A stretch of DNA of 64,000 bases from an uncultured Prevotella sp. (lineage in GTDB: Bacteria > Bacteroidota > Bacteroidia > Bacteroidales > Bacteroidaceae), in assembly GCA_900541575.1 (NCBI GenBank), contig UQKO01000004.1, positions 36,529-100,528 of the forward strand, read 5' to 3'. How positions within the stretch are numbered: the stretch's first letter is position 1; each line of letters opens with the position of its first letter. Below the pieces are notes generated by a model. The model was given only the letters and a program-made list of their open reading frames with translations. It did no database searches and had not been told where the DNA came from. The position numbers and the translations under genes are program-made. Shown piece by piece: positions 6,747-16,337 of this stretch.

Positions 6747-9527
6747 ATGAAAAAGTATATCTTCTTATTCCTATTGCTTTTCAATCTTCCCACCTTAGCC
6801 CAGCAGCAAACGGCGGAGGAACTATTTGATTTATTTAAAGCCACTTCGGGGTTTGACCGTAAATACCCTCGCGAGAAAGTATATTTGCACATGGATAATA
6901 CGAGCTATGTAGAGGGCGATACATTGTGGTACAAAGCTTACGTGGTACGGGCTTCAAGTCTACGGCCTACGGATTTGAGTCGCGTGTTGTATGTAGAATT
7001 GCTGAATGCAGATGGTGGTCTTATAGAGAAACAAATGCTCCGGTTGGATTCAATTGGACAAGCTGATGGATGTTTTAGTCTGAAACGTCCTGTGATGCCA
7101 GGCTATTATGAAGTAAGAGCCTATACAAGGGAAATGACCAATTGGGATGAACCGGCCATCTTTTCGCGTGTAGTTCCGATTTTTGGATTTGATGGTAATA
7201 ATACTCAGAAGCAGACAAGTGACTTGTTACATTTATCTTTACCTGTTCCAGAAAAGCGTAAAGGCGTAACTATCGCAATGCCGCGTCCTTATACCATGAC
7301 AGATAGAAAGGAATATGTGCTTAATTTTTATCCTGAAGGCGGAAGTAGAGCAAAAGGGGTAGAACAATATATCGCATACCAACTTACTGATGGAATGGGA
7401 AATGGTATGAATGATACGCTGCAACTATGTGATGATAAGGGGAATGTGTTAAGTGAATTCCAACCAGAATATGGTGGACGTGGCACGTTCGTGCTCTCTG
7501 CTCAGCAAGAAAATGGCTTTGTTAGGATAAAGAATGTATCTCGTAATACTTTCGCTCTTCCTGCAACGGCCGTCTCTTATGCATTACATGCAGAGCCTCT
7601 CACTGATGGTGTGAATATTAAAGTGCAAGCCAATGATTCTGCCATTGCAGCAAATAGTTTGTTAGGTTTGGCTGTAATAAGCAGAGAGAAGGTGTGCTAT
7701 TTTGACACGCTTACGGTGATCCCGAATGGTACAGAAGTGTTTGTGCCGAGAAAAGCCTTGCGTGGGGGAGTGAATCGAATAGAACTCTTTGATGTAAAAG
7801 GGCAGAGTTATAGCACTCGACTAATTTGGATGCCTATTACCGAAGAAGAGAACAAGCGCGTAAGTGTTAGCATGCAACAAAACAAGGCATTCTATGAAGC
7901 ATTTGAGCCTGCAGTGGTGAAAATACAGCTAAAAGATGCTAAGCAACATCCCGTCCAGACTGTTTTCTCTATAGCTGTGCGTGATGCAAGCGGTAATATC
8001 ACCGATACAAATGATGGGGGCGTAGAGGCAGATATGCTCCTATCTTCAGAAATCAAAGGTTATGTGGCACACCCTGAGCTTTACTTTGTAAAGGATGATG
8101 CTGCTCATCGTCGAATGCTAGACCTCTTACTCATGGTACAAGGATGGACTGCGAATCATTTCTCTACCATGTGTGGGAAGACGCCATTCGTTCTGAAGCA
8201 ACCTATTGAAGAAGTTCCCATACTGCGCGGTACGCTATATGCAGACAACAATCGCTTACATCCTTTGAAGAATTACAATTTAAAGATGCTTGCTTATTCT
8301 CTGAATGGGAAAACTTTGCAAGGAAATACTTGCACGGATGAAAATGGGAAATTCTCTTTTGCTAATTTTGCCGACTTTAAGGGCGATTACTATATGCAAT
8401 TTTCCATTCGAAGCGACAAGGATCATGCTTCATGGTCACGCCTTGCAATTGATCAATGGTTCGCACCTCGTCCACGTGCTTTCGCAGCTTCTGATTTGCA
8501 TTTGTCCATTCCCATGCAAAAGGATAGCATTATAGTCTATAGCAAAACTGACACCCCCGATACGTTTCAATGGACAGACACTATTCCACGAACTGTTCCT
8601 ACAATCCTCAATGAAGCTAAAGTAAGCATTAAAGGAAAATACCGAGGATTTACAGGAGGTAGATACACATGGAATGGTGGTGAACATCATGGAGAAGATC
8701 GTGCCATCAAATACTACAATGTGGCTCAAATTGTGGAGCAACTGAAAGATAGCGGAAAGGCCACTCCCGATCTAGGTGAACTCTTGCCTATGCTTGATCA
8801 TAATTTCAGTGTTACGCGCTATGGACTCTATAAATCTGGTGGGCATTTTGAAGAAGAGGATGATAAGGATGCTCCTGAGCAATATGACCCTAATAGTGGT
8901 GGTTCTGCAATCTTTCCTGAAAGTAATACAGAATCAGATCTCTTTAAAAAGTTGCCCGAAGCTCTGAAAAAGAATCTTCCTCCAGATGAGCAGAGGAAGG
9001 TCGATGCTGTAACGAACAAACTCTATAAAAGACCAAGAATAGAGTACAAAGCGAATTATGTAACAATCTATCTCAACAACGTAGCATGGTATGAAGATGG
9101 ATTGTTGCAATACAATGATAATATATTCAATAATCTTGCGGACAATTATCGAAGCATTTGCTTTGTGCCTAATGCTCAAAGAGAAGATGCCGTGATGGGA
9201 AAAGACAAACTCCTTTCTGTGGCCAACAGATATATGCTTTACATTTACGAACAACCCAACCTATATCGCGTGAAAAGTGTGCGCGGTACGGAGCGTCGTC
9301 TCGTACAGGGCTTTGCATCTCATTCTGAGTTTTATTCTCCAGATTATCGCCGTTTTGATCTGCCCAATCCATCAGATCGCCGTCGTACACTTTATTGGAA
9401 CCCGTCGGTAAAGACTGATGAAAACGGAGAAACGAACATCCTCTTTTTTACTAATTCACGTCTAGAACAACGACTTGATATCTCGATAAGAGGCGTATCT
9501 ACTGAAGGAGGCTGGATTGAAAACTGA
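6747..9527 (+). CDS. Large secreted MG2-like (macroglobulin-type) protein
   Basis: A 926-aa exported protein with an N-terminal signal peptide (MKKYIFLFLLLFNLPTLA). Residues about 38-130 resemble the MG2/macroglobulin beta-domain seen in many Bacteroidales TonB-plug-like proteins: PREKVYLHMDNTSYVEGDTL is the typical 'will be carried as a weapon' opening of this family. A carboxypeptidase-regulatory-like beta domain is likely near residues 490-560 (LRGTLYADN, DENGKFSFANF). The last 50 residues (LYWNPSVKTDENGETNILF) form another beta domain. No beta-barrel or transmembrane segment is visible, so it is periplasmic or outer-surface, and the partner is unknown. It is followed by a strong terminator. 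The exact function is not known for this family. Confidence 0.75.
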   Translation: MKKYIFLFLLLFNLPTLAQQQTAEELFDLFKATSGFDRKYPREKVYLHMDNTSYVEGDTLWYKAYVVRASSLRPTDLSRVLYVELLNADGGLIEKQMLRLDSIGQADGCFSLKRPVMPGYYEVRAYTREMTNWDEPAIFSRVVPIFGFDGNNTQKQTSDLLHLSLPVPEKRKGVTIAMPRPYTMTDRKEYVLNFYPEGGSRAKGVEQYIAYQLTDGMGNGMNDTLQLCDDKGNVLSEFQPEYGGRGTFVLSAQQENGFVRIKNVSRNTFALPATAVSYALHAEPLTDGVNIKVQANDSAIAANSLLGLAVISREKVCYFDTLTVIPNGTEVFVPRKALRGGVNRIELFDVKGQSYSTRLIWMPITEEENKRVSVSMQQNKAFYEAFEPAVVKIQLKDAKQHPVQTVFSIAVRDASGNITDTNDGGVEADMLLSSEIKGYVAHPELYFVKDDAAHRRMLDLLLMVQGWTANHFSTMCGKTPFVLKQPIEEVPILRGTLYADNNRLHPLKNYNLKMLAYSLNGKTLQGNTCTDENGKFSFANFADFKGDYYMQFSIRSDKDHASWSRLAIDQWFAPRPRAFAASDLHLSIPMQKDSIIVYSKTDTPDTFQWTDTIPRTVPTILNEAKVSIKGKYRGFTGGRYTWNGGEHHGEDRAIKYYNVAQIVEQLKDSGKATPDLGELLPMLDHNFSVTRYGLYKSGGHFEEEDDKDAPEQYDPNSGGSAIFPESNTESDLFKKLPEALKKNLPPDEQRKVDAVTNKLYKRPRIEYKANYVTIYLNNVAWYEDGLLQYNDNIFNNLADNYRSICFVPNAQREDAVMGKDKLLSVANRYMLYIYEQPNLYRVKSVRGTERRLVQGFASHSEFYSPDYRRFDLPNPSDRRRTLYWNPSVKTDENGETNILFFTNSRLEQRLDISIRGVSTEGGWIEN

Positions 9528-9554
9528 GGATATTGTTGTTACATTGTGATCAAT

Positions 9555-9632
9555 AAAATCCCTCACCATTCTCGTATTTATAACGTTTCCGATAAACGTT
9601 TCTAAATATGTGAATAGTGAGGGGATTTTTGA
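9555..9632 (+). terminator. Long terminator hairpin after the MG2-like gene
   Basis: AAATCCCTCAC-ATTC-C-TATTTA-AACGTTT pairs with AAACGTT-TAAATA-G-GAAT-GTGAGGG-ATTTTT with only a few mismatches, spanning about 75 bp, 27 bp after the stop codon. Confidence 0.8.
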
Positions 9633-9981
9633 ATAGTTTGAAAATCAGCAGGATACGTACTTAATGCACTTCGCTTTCACGCGTTTTGTCTCACATTATG
9701 CCCATAATGGCGACTGAATATGGCCTTTCAATGATTCTTTTATGCCCAAGAAGGAAATGCTAGATGCCCATGTCGTATTTTCTTTTTGGGCGAATCGTTT
9801 TATTTCGATGCACAGATAAGGATTTCCTAGCTATATACAAGGCTATCTCCATTCTAGTTTGAGAAAACAGAATGTCAATATTCTTTACCAATATAAGGGT
9901 GCATAGTAAGGGAACACTCGGCTCAGATGTGAGCGGAATTGATGAATAAATAATAGGGGAAATCGGTGTCGTCAGAAAATA
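9633..9981. other. Gene-free intergenic stretch
   Basis: About 350 bp between the terminator and the RNase P RNA. A minus-strand frame is open across it and into rnpB, but it has no recognisable protein features. I see no promoter or repeat here. Confidence 0.5.
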
Positions 9982-10468
9982 AAAAAGAATCAGTCGGCCT
10001 ATAAGCCGGGTTCTGTGCTTATAGTTACCAAGGGCAACTATAGCGCTTGTCATTTATCCGCGCTTGCTGTCGCCAACAAGCTGTATCGTTCTACCCTCCA
10101 GCGAGATGATTGGAATCATCATCGGACGAGCAGCCCTCTGACGCTGGTATACATGAACTTTCAACCTCTGATGTGCACAGCACATGTGTCGCCACATGCC
10201 TGGTGAGCTCTTACCTCGCCTTCTCACCCTTACCTTTTCCTGCAAGTAGCAGAAATGGCGGTTGTTTTCTTCTGCACTAATCCACCTTTACAGACGGCTT
10301 CGAGTTAGGAAGCAGAGTGCTCTGTGTTGCCCGGACTTTCCTCCTGCATCCTTCAGGCAGACAAAGATGATGCGCTTCTCGCTAGGTTTATGCCTAACGG
10401 AAAGATGAAAACATCGCATGTCCCTGTCTATGAAAATGCACACGACAAGCCAGCCAACTGATTCTGTT
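9982..10468 (-). ncRNA. rnpB: RNase P RNA, bacterial class A
   Basis: This is the catalytic RNA that matures tRNA 5' ends. On the minus strand the hallmark GGAGGAAAGUCCGGGC occurs at about 10331-10346, and the conserved 3' segment ACAGAACCCGGCUUAUAGGCC ends near 9996. P1 can be closed: 5' GAAUCAGUUGG (10464-10454) pairs along 11 bp with 3' CCGACUGAUUC (9997-9987), with one G-U. A run of six U (9981-9986) follows. The RNA is about 480 nt, longer than the 377-nt E. coli molecule. Much of the extra sequence lies between P1 and the GGAGGAAAG core, in the P3 region. Confidence 0.93.
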
Positions 10469-10475
10469 TTGTCTG

Positions 10476-10483
10476 CAAAATTA
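10476..10483 (-). promoter_or_regulatory. rnpB -7 promoter element
   Basis: TAATTTTG on the minus strand matches TAnnTTTG. It sits about 12-15 nt upstream of the 5' strand of P1, which agrees with the deduced RNA start. No -33 TTTG is seen. Confidence 0.6.
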
Positions 10484-10527
10484 CAAAAAACTGTGCAGTC
10501 TAGGCGGGTAGTATACATAAAAAATCG

Positions 10528-10535
10528 TATTTTTG
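10528..10535 (+). promoter_or_regulatory. Fucosidase gene -7 element
   Basis: TATTTTTG matches TAnnTTTG 27 bp upstream of the fucosidase ATG. A second match, TACATTTG (10554-10561), has a TTTG 18 bp upstream but abuts the ATG, so it would give a transcript starting at or after the start codon. The first is the more plausible. It diverges from the rnpB promoter. Confidence 0.45.
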
Positions 10536-10562
10536 CTCATCATTATATTATCCTACATTTGT

Positions 10563-11912
10563 ATGAAAAGAATCGTAATAAGTTTTTTATGTGTCATCTT
10601 GTTCTCGCTCCCAGTAGAGTTGCATGCGCTGACTGGAAATAAACAAACTTATATGCCCACATCGGGAAATTTGCAAGCACGATCCAATTTTGCTGAATCT
10701 AGATTTGGTATCTTCCTCCATTGGGGAATTTATAGTATGTTTGGCCAAGGAGAATGGTATATGCAGAATGACGACATTCATCGTGATGAATATGCCAAAG
10801 CTGCTAATGCTTTCTATCCACATGATTTTAACGCAAAATCTTGGGTGGCCGCTATCAAGGATGCAGGCGCACGCTACCTGTGTTTCACAACTCGCCATCA
10901 TGATGGGTTTTCAATGTGGAACACGCAGCAAAGTCCTTACAATATCATGCATACTCCCTATGGGCGCGATATCGTGAAGCAGATTGCCGATGAATGCCAC
11001 AGACAAGGGGTGGGGCTACACTTGTACTATTCATTGATAGACTGGACTCGCGACGATTATCCCACAGGATTTACGGGACTTCATACAGGGAAATGCCCAG
11101 AAAAGGCTTCTTGGAATAGCTACTTTCACTTTATGAAAGCCCAGCTTACGGAATTGCTTACGCAGTATGGTAAGGTAGATTGTATATGGCTTGATGGATG
11201 GTGGGATCATGAGCGTGATGGTATCCCCTTTAATTGGCAATTGAAGGAACTTTATGAATTGATTCATCAGCTTCAGCCGGCGTGTCTTATTGGTAATAAT
11301 CATCACCAAACTCCCTTTGAAGGTGAGGACATACAGATGTTTGAACGTGATGTCCCGGGAGAAAATAAGGCTGGCCTTTCCGGACAAAGTATAAGCATGT
11401 TGCCCTTGGAAACTTGTGAAACAATGAATGGTATGTGGGGCTACAGAGTGAAAGATCAAAACTATAAGTCCACTTCCGAATTGATAAGGCTCTTGGTGCG
11501 TAGTTCGGCTAAAGGAGCTAACTTATTGCTTAATATAGGTCCGCAACCAGATGGAAATTTGCCAGCACTCTCGCTTGATAGACTGCAAGGCATGGGCAAA
11601 TGGCTACGTGGAAAAGCAGGGCAAAGCATTTATGGCACAACGGCAGGATGGGTGCAGATGGGTGATAGCATTGTGAGTACCTATCGTAAGGATTCGCGTA
11701 CGCTCTATGTACATTTGCTTTCAGACAGCATTGCTTCGTCAGTGGTGCTACCGATAGCAACTTCATCCATCAAGCATGTAAAGACTCTCGAAACGGGTCA
11801 ACGAATAGCGTTCCGGAAGGAAAAACAGGCCAAGAATCAGACTCGCTTATTCCTTACAAACATTTCGGTTAACGCCCCTGCTGATTGTATACTTGAAATA
11901 CAAATGCGGTAG
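10563..11912 (+). CDS. Alpha-L-fucosidase, GH29, secreted
   Basis: A glycoside hydrolase of family 29, which removes alpha-linked L-fucose from glycans by a retaining mechanism. From the ATG at 10563 the product is 449 aa with a signal peptide (MKRIVISFLCVILFSLPVEL). The catalytic barrel starts at RFGIFLHWGIYSMFGQGEWY, the GH29 signature opening. The expected nucleophile Asp lies in VDCIWLDGWWDH. FTTRHHDGFSMWNT is another conserved barrel strand. A small beta domain closes the protein from about residue 360. An upstream TTG start at 10533 would put ten residues before the signal peptide and is rejected. It is not part of a visible polysaccharide utilisation locus: no susC/susD is nearby. It probably acts on mucin or host glycans (inference). 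Confidence 0.93.
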   Translation: MKRIVISFLCVILFSLPVELHALTGNKQTYMPTSGNLQARSNFAESRFGIFLHWGIYSMFGQGEWYMQNDDIHRDEYAKAANAFYPHDFNAKSWVAAIKDAGARYLCFTTRHHDGFSMWNTQQSPYNIMHTPYGRDIVKQIADECHRQGVGLHLYYSLIDWTRDDYPTGFTGLHTGKCPEKASWNSYFHFMKAQLTELLTQYGKVDCIWLDGWWDHERDGIPFNWQLKELYELIHQLQPACLIGNNHHQTPFEGEDIQMFERDVPGENKAGLSGQSISMLPLETCETMNGMWGYRVKDQNYKSTSELIRLLVRSSAKGANLLLNIGPQPDGNLPALSLDRLQGMGKWLRGKAGQSIYGTTAGWVQMGDSIVSTYRKDSRTLYVHLLSDSIASSVVLPIATSSIKHVKTLETGQRIAFRKEKQAKNQTRLFLTNISVNAPADCILEIQMR

Positions 11913-12026
11913 TAGCTAAGTAGTCTCCTTCTTGGGAGATAATGTTCTGATTTTGATTGGATTCGCGTAGAAATTGAGAGTATAAGAAAAAAGCGCTCTA
12001 TATCTTCCCATTAGTCATCTTTAATC

Positions 12027-13304
12027 ATGCAAACACGCCCTATTTATTTGTTGCTTCCTTTGTTGTGGATGCTCGCCATGCAAGGATTGCAAGCGCAACC
12101 AGGAAAGACCACGTTGCAGGCACCTCATATTAAGACGATACAAACAGCAGTGAACGGCCAATATGAGGCATTCCCTGTAATTGATATAGATAAAGGGGAT
12201 GTATTGACGTTGTCTTTCGATGATATGACGCATGAATATGCTAGATATACTTATCGGATAGAGCATTGTGATGTGGAGGGGCATCCGTCTGAGGAACTCT
12301 TTGAAAGCGACTATGTGAGAGCGGATGATGATGAAGAAGTAATCACAGATTATGAGCCAAGTGAGAACACAACTGTGCTCTATACGCACTATACTTTTTC
12401 TATTCCTAACGTACATATGCGTCCTCTTCTTTCGGGGAATTATCTAATCACCGTGAGCCGAGAGAATGAAGAAGGTGAAATGGAACCAGTGTTAAAGACC
12501 TATTTTGGCGTGGTGAGCCAGCGGGTGAGCATATATCCTTCTTGCTCTACTGATACGGAAATCGATCATAACGAATCACATCAACAAATCTCTTTGCGGG
12601 TGGATGCAGGCAACTTGACGATTCGCGATGCGAGGAGTGAAATGAAAATCATAGTGCTTCAAAATCGTAGATGGGACAATGCGGTTATGAATCCCTCATT
12701 GACAGCGCAGAATGGAAACAACTTGCTTTGGGAGCATACTCGTCAATTGATTTTCTGTGCGGGCAATGAATATCGCAAGATGGAAATCTTATCTACGCGT
12801 TATCCAGGAATGCATGGCGATGGAGTCTGTTGGATAGATCCTTACTATCATTATACTTTGCAGCAAGACACTCCCAGAAAGAATTATCTCTATGATGAGG
12901 ATCGAGATGGACTTTACTTGACTCGCTATGAGGGTGGTGGGGATGCCATGATTATGGCAGACTATGTGGTAACACATTTTCGTTTGTCAATGCCGCAATT
13001 AGCCAATGGAAAGTCGCTCTATGTGAGTGGAAGATGGACATCAACGGGCTTTTCTGATGAATATAAAATGCGCTACAATGAGGTGGATCAAGCCTATGAG
13101 ATAGATCTCTTGCTCAAGTGTGGCTATTATAATTATATGTATCTGCTGAAGGATGCAGTAACGGCCGAAGGCGGAGCTACGTCGGTAGCGGAAGGCAATT
13201 ATTTCCAGACGGAGAATGAATACGACTTCCTTGTATACTATAAGCCTTCGGGCTGCCGATATTGGCAATTAGTGGGATGCGTCACTCCGATTTACAGAAA
13301 GTAG
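12027..13304 (+). CDS. Type IX secretion system plug protein (DUF5103)
   Basis: A 425-aa exported protein with a signal peptide (MQTRPIYLLLPLLWMLAMQG then LQAQ). The order of motifs (HIKTIQTAVNGQYEAFPVID, LTLSFDDM, YTYRIEHCDVEG, SEELFESDYV, LLSGNYLITV, and later DRDGLYLTRYEGGG and DYVVTHFRL) is that of DUF5103, the family shown to cap the periplasmic side of the SprA translocon in the T9SS. The length agrees with the family. No other T9SS gene (sprA, porV, gldKLMN) is in the window, so its use in this organism is inferred. It follows the fucosidase by 114 bp without a clear terminator. Confidence 0.85.
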   Translation: MQTRPIYLLLPLLWMLAMQGLQAQPGKTTLQAPHIKTIQTAVNGQYEAFPVIDIDKGDVLTLSFDDMTHEYARYTYRIEHCDVEGHPSEELFESDYVRADDDEEVITDYEPSENTTVLYTHYTFSIPNVHMRPLLSGNYLITVSRENEEGEMEPVLKTYFGVVSQRVSIYPSCSTDTEIDHNESHQQISLRVDAGNLTIRDARSEMKIIVLQNRRWDNAVMNPSLTAQNGNNLLWEHTRQLIFCAGNEYRKMEILSTRYPGMHGDGVCWIDPYYHYTLQQDTPRKNYLYDEDRDGLYLTRYEGGGDAMIMADYVVTHFRLSMPQLANGKSLYVSGRWTSTGFSDEYKMRYNEVDQAYEIDLLLKCGYYNYMYLLKDAVTAEGGATSVAEGNYFQTENEYDFLVYYKPSGCRYWQLVGCVTPIYRK

Positions 13305-13436
13305 CAACTGAACTTTATGAATCTTCCTAGGTATAGAATGTTTCCACTGAGTTGGCACGAGAATGTTCTAGTAAAGTCAGAGAAGTTTAGTATTCTCCTC
13401 AAATATTGAAAATGAATTAGTAAGATTAATATAATT

Positions 13437-14390
13437 ATGAATATCATATTTCTTGACGGATATACCCTTCAAACATCGGATTCTGTGCTCGACCCTATCA
13501 AGGCTTTGGGACAATTTCGAGTATTCGATCGTACAGATAGTCATCAGGTGGTAGAAAGGGGCAAAGATGCTGACGTAATCATTGTCAATAAGACTTCTAT
13601 TACGGCTGAACATATAGCACAAATGCCTAAACTTCGGCTCATCTGTGTGGCAGCGACAGGTTACGATAAAATAGACATTAAGGCAGCACGCGAGCGAGGT
13701 ATTCCCGTATGCAATTGTGCCGACTATTCCACCCAGGCAGTGGCGCAAATGGCATTGTCGCTCTTACTCGAAGCAGCCAATGATGTGGGATTTTATACAG
13801 AACGAAATCGCCACGGAGAGTGGAGTAGTTGCGAGGATTTCTGTTATACTACGCATTCGCGTCTCGACCTAGAAGGAAAGCACGCTGCCATCGTAGGATT
13901 TGGGCATATAGGACGCGCATTGGCTAGTTTCCTTCATCCTATGGGAGTAAAAATATATGCTGTCACAAGTAAATCGGCTTCTCAACTTCCTGAATATGTA
14001 ACGCCTATTTCCTTGGAGGATGCTTTCACTACGTGTGATATTGTCAGTCTTAATTGCCCGTTGACAGAGAAAAATCGTGGATTTGTCAACGCATCTCTTC
14101 TAGCAAAAACTAAAACTGGACTATATCTAGTCAATACGGCTCGAGGCGCTTTGGTAAATGAACAAGATGTGGCGCAAGCCCTTCAAACAGGGAAACTAGC
14201 TGCTTACTGCACTGACGTACTTGCGCAAGAGCCTCCTTCTCCATATTGTCCCTTGCTAAAAGCCCCTAATGCCTATATTACTCCGCATATAGGTTGGAAA
14301 ACTCCGCTCACGGTAGAACGTATCGTTGACATCGTTACGCGAAACATTCAAGCTTTCTCAGAAGGAACCCCACAAAGTGTAGTCAATTGA
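13437..14390 (+). CDS. D-2-hydroxyacid dehydrogenase (glycerate dehydrogenase type)
   Basis: An NAD(P)H-dependent D-isomer-specific 2-hydroxyacid dehydrogenase of 317 aa. The Rossmann motif is GFGHIGRALASFLHPMG (about residues 158-174). The catalytic Arg is in LVNTARGALVNE, the Glu in VLAQEPP and the His in TPHIGWKT, all in the right order. Sequence character (VAATGYDKIDIKAARERGIP, CNCADYSTQAVAQMALSLLL) is closest to the hydroxypyruvate/glycerate dehydrogenase branch. The substrate cannot be settled from sequence, so I leave the gene symbol empty. It lies alone between the plug gene and the TRIC channel gene, with no biosynthetic partner adjacent. Confidence 0.88.
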   Translation: MNIIFLDGYTLQTSDSVLDPIKALGQFRVFDRTDSHQVVERGKDADVIIVNKTSITAEHIAQMPKLRLICVAATGYDKIDIKAARERGIPVCNCADYSTQAVAQMALSLLLEAANDVGFYTERNRHGEWSSCEDFCYTTHSRLDLEGKHAAIVGFGHIGRALASFLHPMGVKIYAVTSKSASQLPEYVTPISLEDAFTTCDIVSLNCPLTEKNRGFVNASLLAKTKTGLYLVNTARGALVNEQDVAQALQTGKLAAYCTDVLAQEPPSPYCPLLKAPNAYITPHIGWKTPLTVERIVDIVTRNIQAFSEGTPQSVVN

Positions 14391-14502
14391 TATAATTTGT
14401 CTCTCTGTTTAGAGCTTATCCCAACCTTATCGGGGACTATCTCCATTATTACAAAGGGAAAATCTAGACTTTACCATTTTCTATAGAAAAACTTCTTTAC
14501 AA

Positions 14503-15108
14503 ATGTTTGTACAAATACTCGATTTTATAGGTACACTTGCTTTTGCCATTTCTGGCATTCGTCTAGCATCAGCAAAACATTTTGACCTCTTCGGCGCTTA
14601 TGTCGTAGGGCTTACTACGGCTATTGGTGGTGGAACTATGCGTGACCTCTTGCTGAGCCAACCACCCTTTTGGATGACCAATGCTTTTTATCTCATCTGT
14701 ACAGCCTTTGCGCTAGTGTGGGTGATTGCTTTTCGAAAGTTTTTGGTAAAGCAAAACAATACATGGTTTCTCTTCGATACGATTGGTTTGGCGCTCTTTA
14801 CCGTAACGGGTATAGAGAAAACATTGGCTGCGGGTTTCCCTTTCTGGACGGCGATTATTATGGGCACCTTAACAGGAGCAGGAGGTGGTGTCTTTCGTGA
14901 TGTGTTTATCAATGAAGTGCCACTTATCTTCCGTAAAGAAATCTATGCTTTGGCTTGTGTGGTGGGTGGCATAGCCTATTTTATTTGCGCTAAAGCGGGA
15001 CTTGGCAATGTGTCATCGGGCCTTATTTGTGGCGCTTTCGTTATGTTGGCAAGAATCCTTGCTGTTCATTATAAGATTCATCTGCCTACACTTAAAAGCG
15101 AAGATTGA
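14503..15108 (+). CDS. TRIC-type trimeric cation channel family protein (UPF0126)
   Basis: A 201-aa polytopic inner-membrane protein of the YicG/YadS (UPF0126) family, structurally related to eukaryotic TRIC cation channels. It contains two internally repeated three-helix halves with the signature glycine-rich turns TTAIGGGTMRDLLL (about residues 40-53) and TLTGAGGGVFRDVFINE (about 124-140), each flanked by hydrophobic helices, and a seventh helix at the C-terminus. It overlaps hemW by 4 bp (ATGA), so the two are translationally coupled. Its physiological ion in bacteria is unsettled. Confidence 0.92.
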   Translation: MFVQILDFIGTLAFAISGIRLASAKHFDLFGAYVVGLTTAIGGGTMRDLLLSQPPFWMTNAFYLICTAFALVWVIAFRKFLVKQNNTWFLFDTIGLALFTVTGIEKTLAAGFPFWTAIIMGTLTGAGGGVFRDVFINEVPLIFRKEIYALACVVGGIAYFICAKAGLGNVSSGLICGAFVMLARILAVHYKIHLPTLKSED

Positions 15109-16259
15109 TGACCGCTAGTAACTATGCAAATCAGAGAGGCATGATTTACGTTCATGTACCTTTTTGTGCAAGCCGTTGTATTTATTGTGATTTCTTTTCT
15201 ACTACGCAGACCGACAAATGGAAGCAACGATATGTCGAAGCGGCTTGTCGAGAACTTACCATTCGCGCAACTGAACTTTCACATGCTGTCATTGCGAGCA
15301 TCTATATTGGGGGAGGAACGCCCTCGCAGCTTCGTTCGGATCAGATTCAGGCAATCTTAGAGAAGATTTACGAGAAATATCGGGTAGATGAAAAAGCCGA
15401 AATTACACTCGAAGCTAATCCCGACGATGTGACGAAAGAATTTGTCAGCAACATAAGACGCATGGGAATCAATCGTGTGAGTCTCGGTGTGCAGAGTTTC
15501 GATGATGAGTTGCTAAAGTTGCTGAATCGCCGTCATAATGCTTTGGGCGCTGTAAACGCTGTAAAAACGCTCGTTGAGGGAGGTGTAGATAACGTAAGTA
15601 TAGATCTCATCTATGGACTTCCACAACAGACGGAGAAAATGTTCGCACTGGATTTGCGTAAGGCATTCTCTCTTCCAATCCGTCATCTCTCATCGTATGC
15701 ACTTAGTATAGAGCATGATACTATGATAGCGCGTATGCTCCAACGTGGTGATATATTTTTGCCAACAGAGGAGACGAGTGTGCGTGAGTATAATATGTTG
15801 ATGAGTGCGGCCGAGGCTCATGGATTTGAGCATTACGAAATATCCAATTTCGCTTTACCAAATTTTCATTCACTCCATAATTCCGGCTATTGGAATGGTA
15901 TGCCCTATATAGGTATAGGGCCGGGAGCTCATTCTTTTCATGATAATGTGCGTCGACACAATTTGCCCAACCTCATTCAATACGCAGATTCCGATGGATA
16001 TCCGCCTTATGAGGAAGAAATCCTTACGATTGATGAACAATACGATGAGTTTGTTTTTACTTCTCTACGTACGAAGAAGGGGCTTTCGCTGCAGCGTTTA
16101 TCCGAAATATTTGGCCCTACTGCTTTAAATTATTTACTGAAGAATGCGAAGCCTCATCTTCTGAATCATCGCTTAATTAAGGAAGATGGTTTCCTCAGTA
16201 TAGCCAAGGAGAGTATCATGATAAGCGATGACATTATGAGTGATCTTATGAAAGGGTAG
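15105..16259 (+). CDS. hemW: Radical SAM heme chaperone HemW
   Basis: A 384-aa radical SAM protein related to oxygen-independent coproporphyrinogen oxidase (HemN), but of the HemW type, which binds and delivers heme rather than oxidising coproporphyrinogen. The [4Fe-4S] cluster motif CxxxCxxC is at CASRCIYCDFF (about residues 21-31). IYIGGGTPSQL, the SAM-binding GGGTPS, and RVSLGVQSFDD follow. The C-terminal HemN-type domain begins near SGYWNGMPYIGIGPGAHSF. The HemN-specific N-terminal extension is absent, which supports HemW. It overlaps the TRIC gene by 4 bp and ends at a terminator shared with rmuC. Confidence 0.92.
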   Translation: MMTASNYANQRGMIYVHVPFCASRCIYCDFFSTTQTDKWKQRYVEAACRELTIRATELSHAVIASIYIGGGTPSQLRSDQIQAILEKIYEKYRVDEKAEITLEANPDDVTKEFVSNIRRMGINRVSLGVQSFDDELLKLLNRRHNALGAVNAVKTLVEGGVDNVSIDLIYGLPQQTEKMFALDLRKAFSLPIRHLSSYALSIEHDTMIARMLQRGDIFLPTEETSVREYNMLMSAAEAHGFEHYEISNFALPNFHSLHNSGYWNGMPYIGIGPGAHSFHDNVRRHNLPNLIQYADSDGYPPYEEEILTIDEQYDEFVFTSLRTKKGLSLQRLSEIFGPTALNYLLKNAKPHLLNHRLIKEDGFLSIAKESIMISDDIMSDLMKG

Positions 16260-16276
16260 GGGACAATAGATTATCT

Positions 16277-16337
16277 CAACACTTCTGATATGTTCTCAAT
16301 CTATTCAGGGCTTAGCATATCAGAAGTGTTGTTGTCT
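16277..16337. terminator. Shared bidirectional terminator of hemW and rmuC
   Basis: A perfect 16-bp inverted repeat, CAACACTTCTGATATG (16277-16292) with CATATCAGAAGTGTTG (16316-16331), has a 23-bp loop. The right arm lies inside the last codons of rmuC, and the rmuC stop codon is in the loop. It lies between convergent genes only 41 bp apart and can serve both strands. Confidence 0.75.

Noticed and set aside
9760..10053. 97-aa minus-strand ORF
   Set aside because: It overlaps the 3' end of rnpB and has no protein-like features beyond a chance open frame.
13437..14390. Naming the dehydrogenase serA or pdxB
   Set aside because: No ACT or PdxB dimerisation domain; at 317 aa it fits the glycerate/hydroxypyruvate dehydrogenase branch, and the substrate is not certain.
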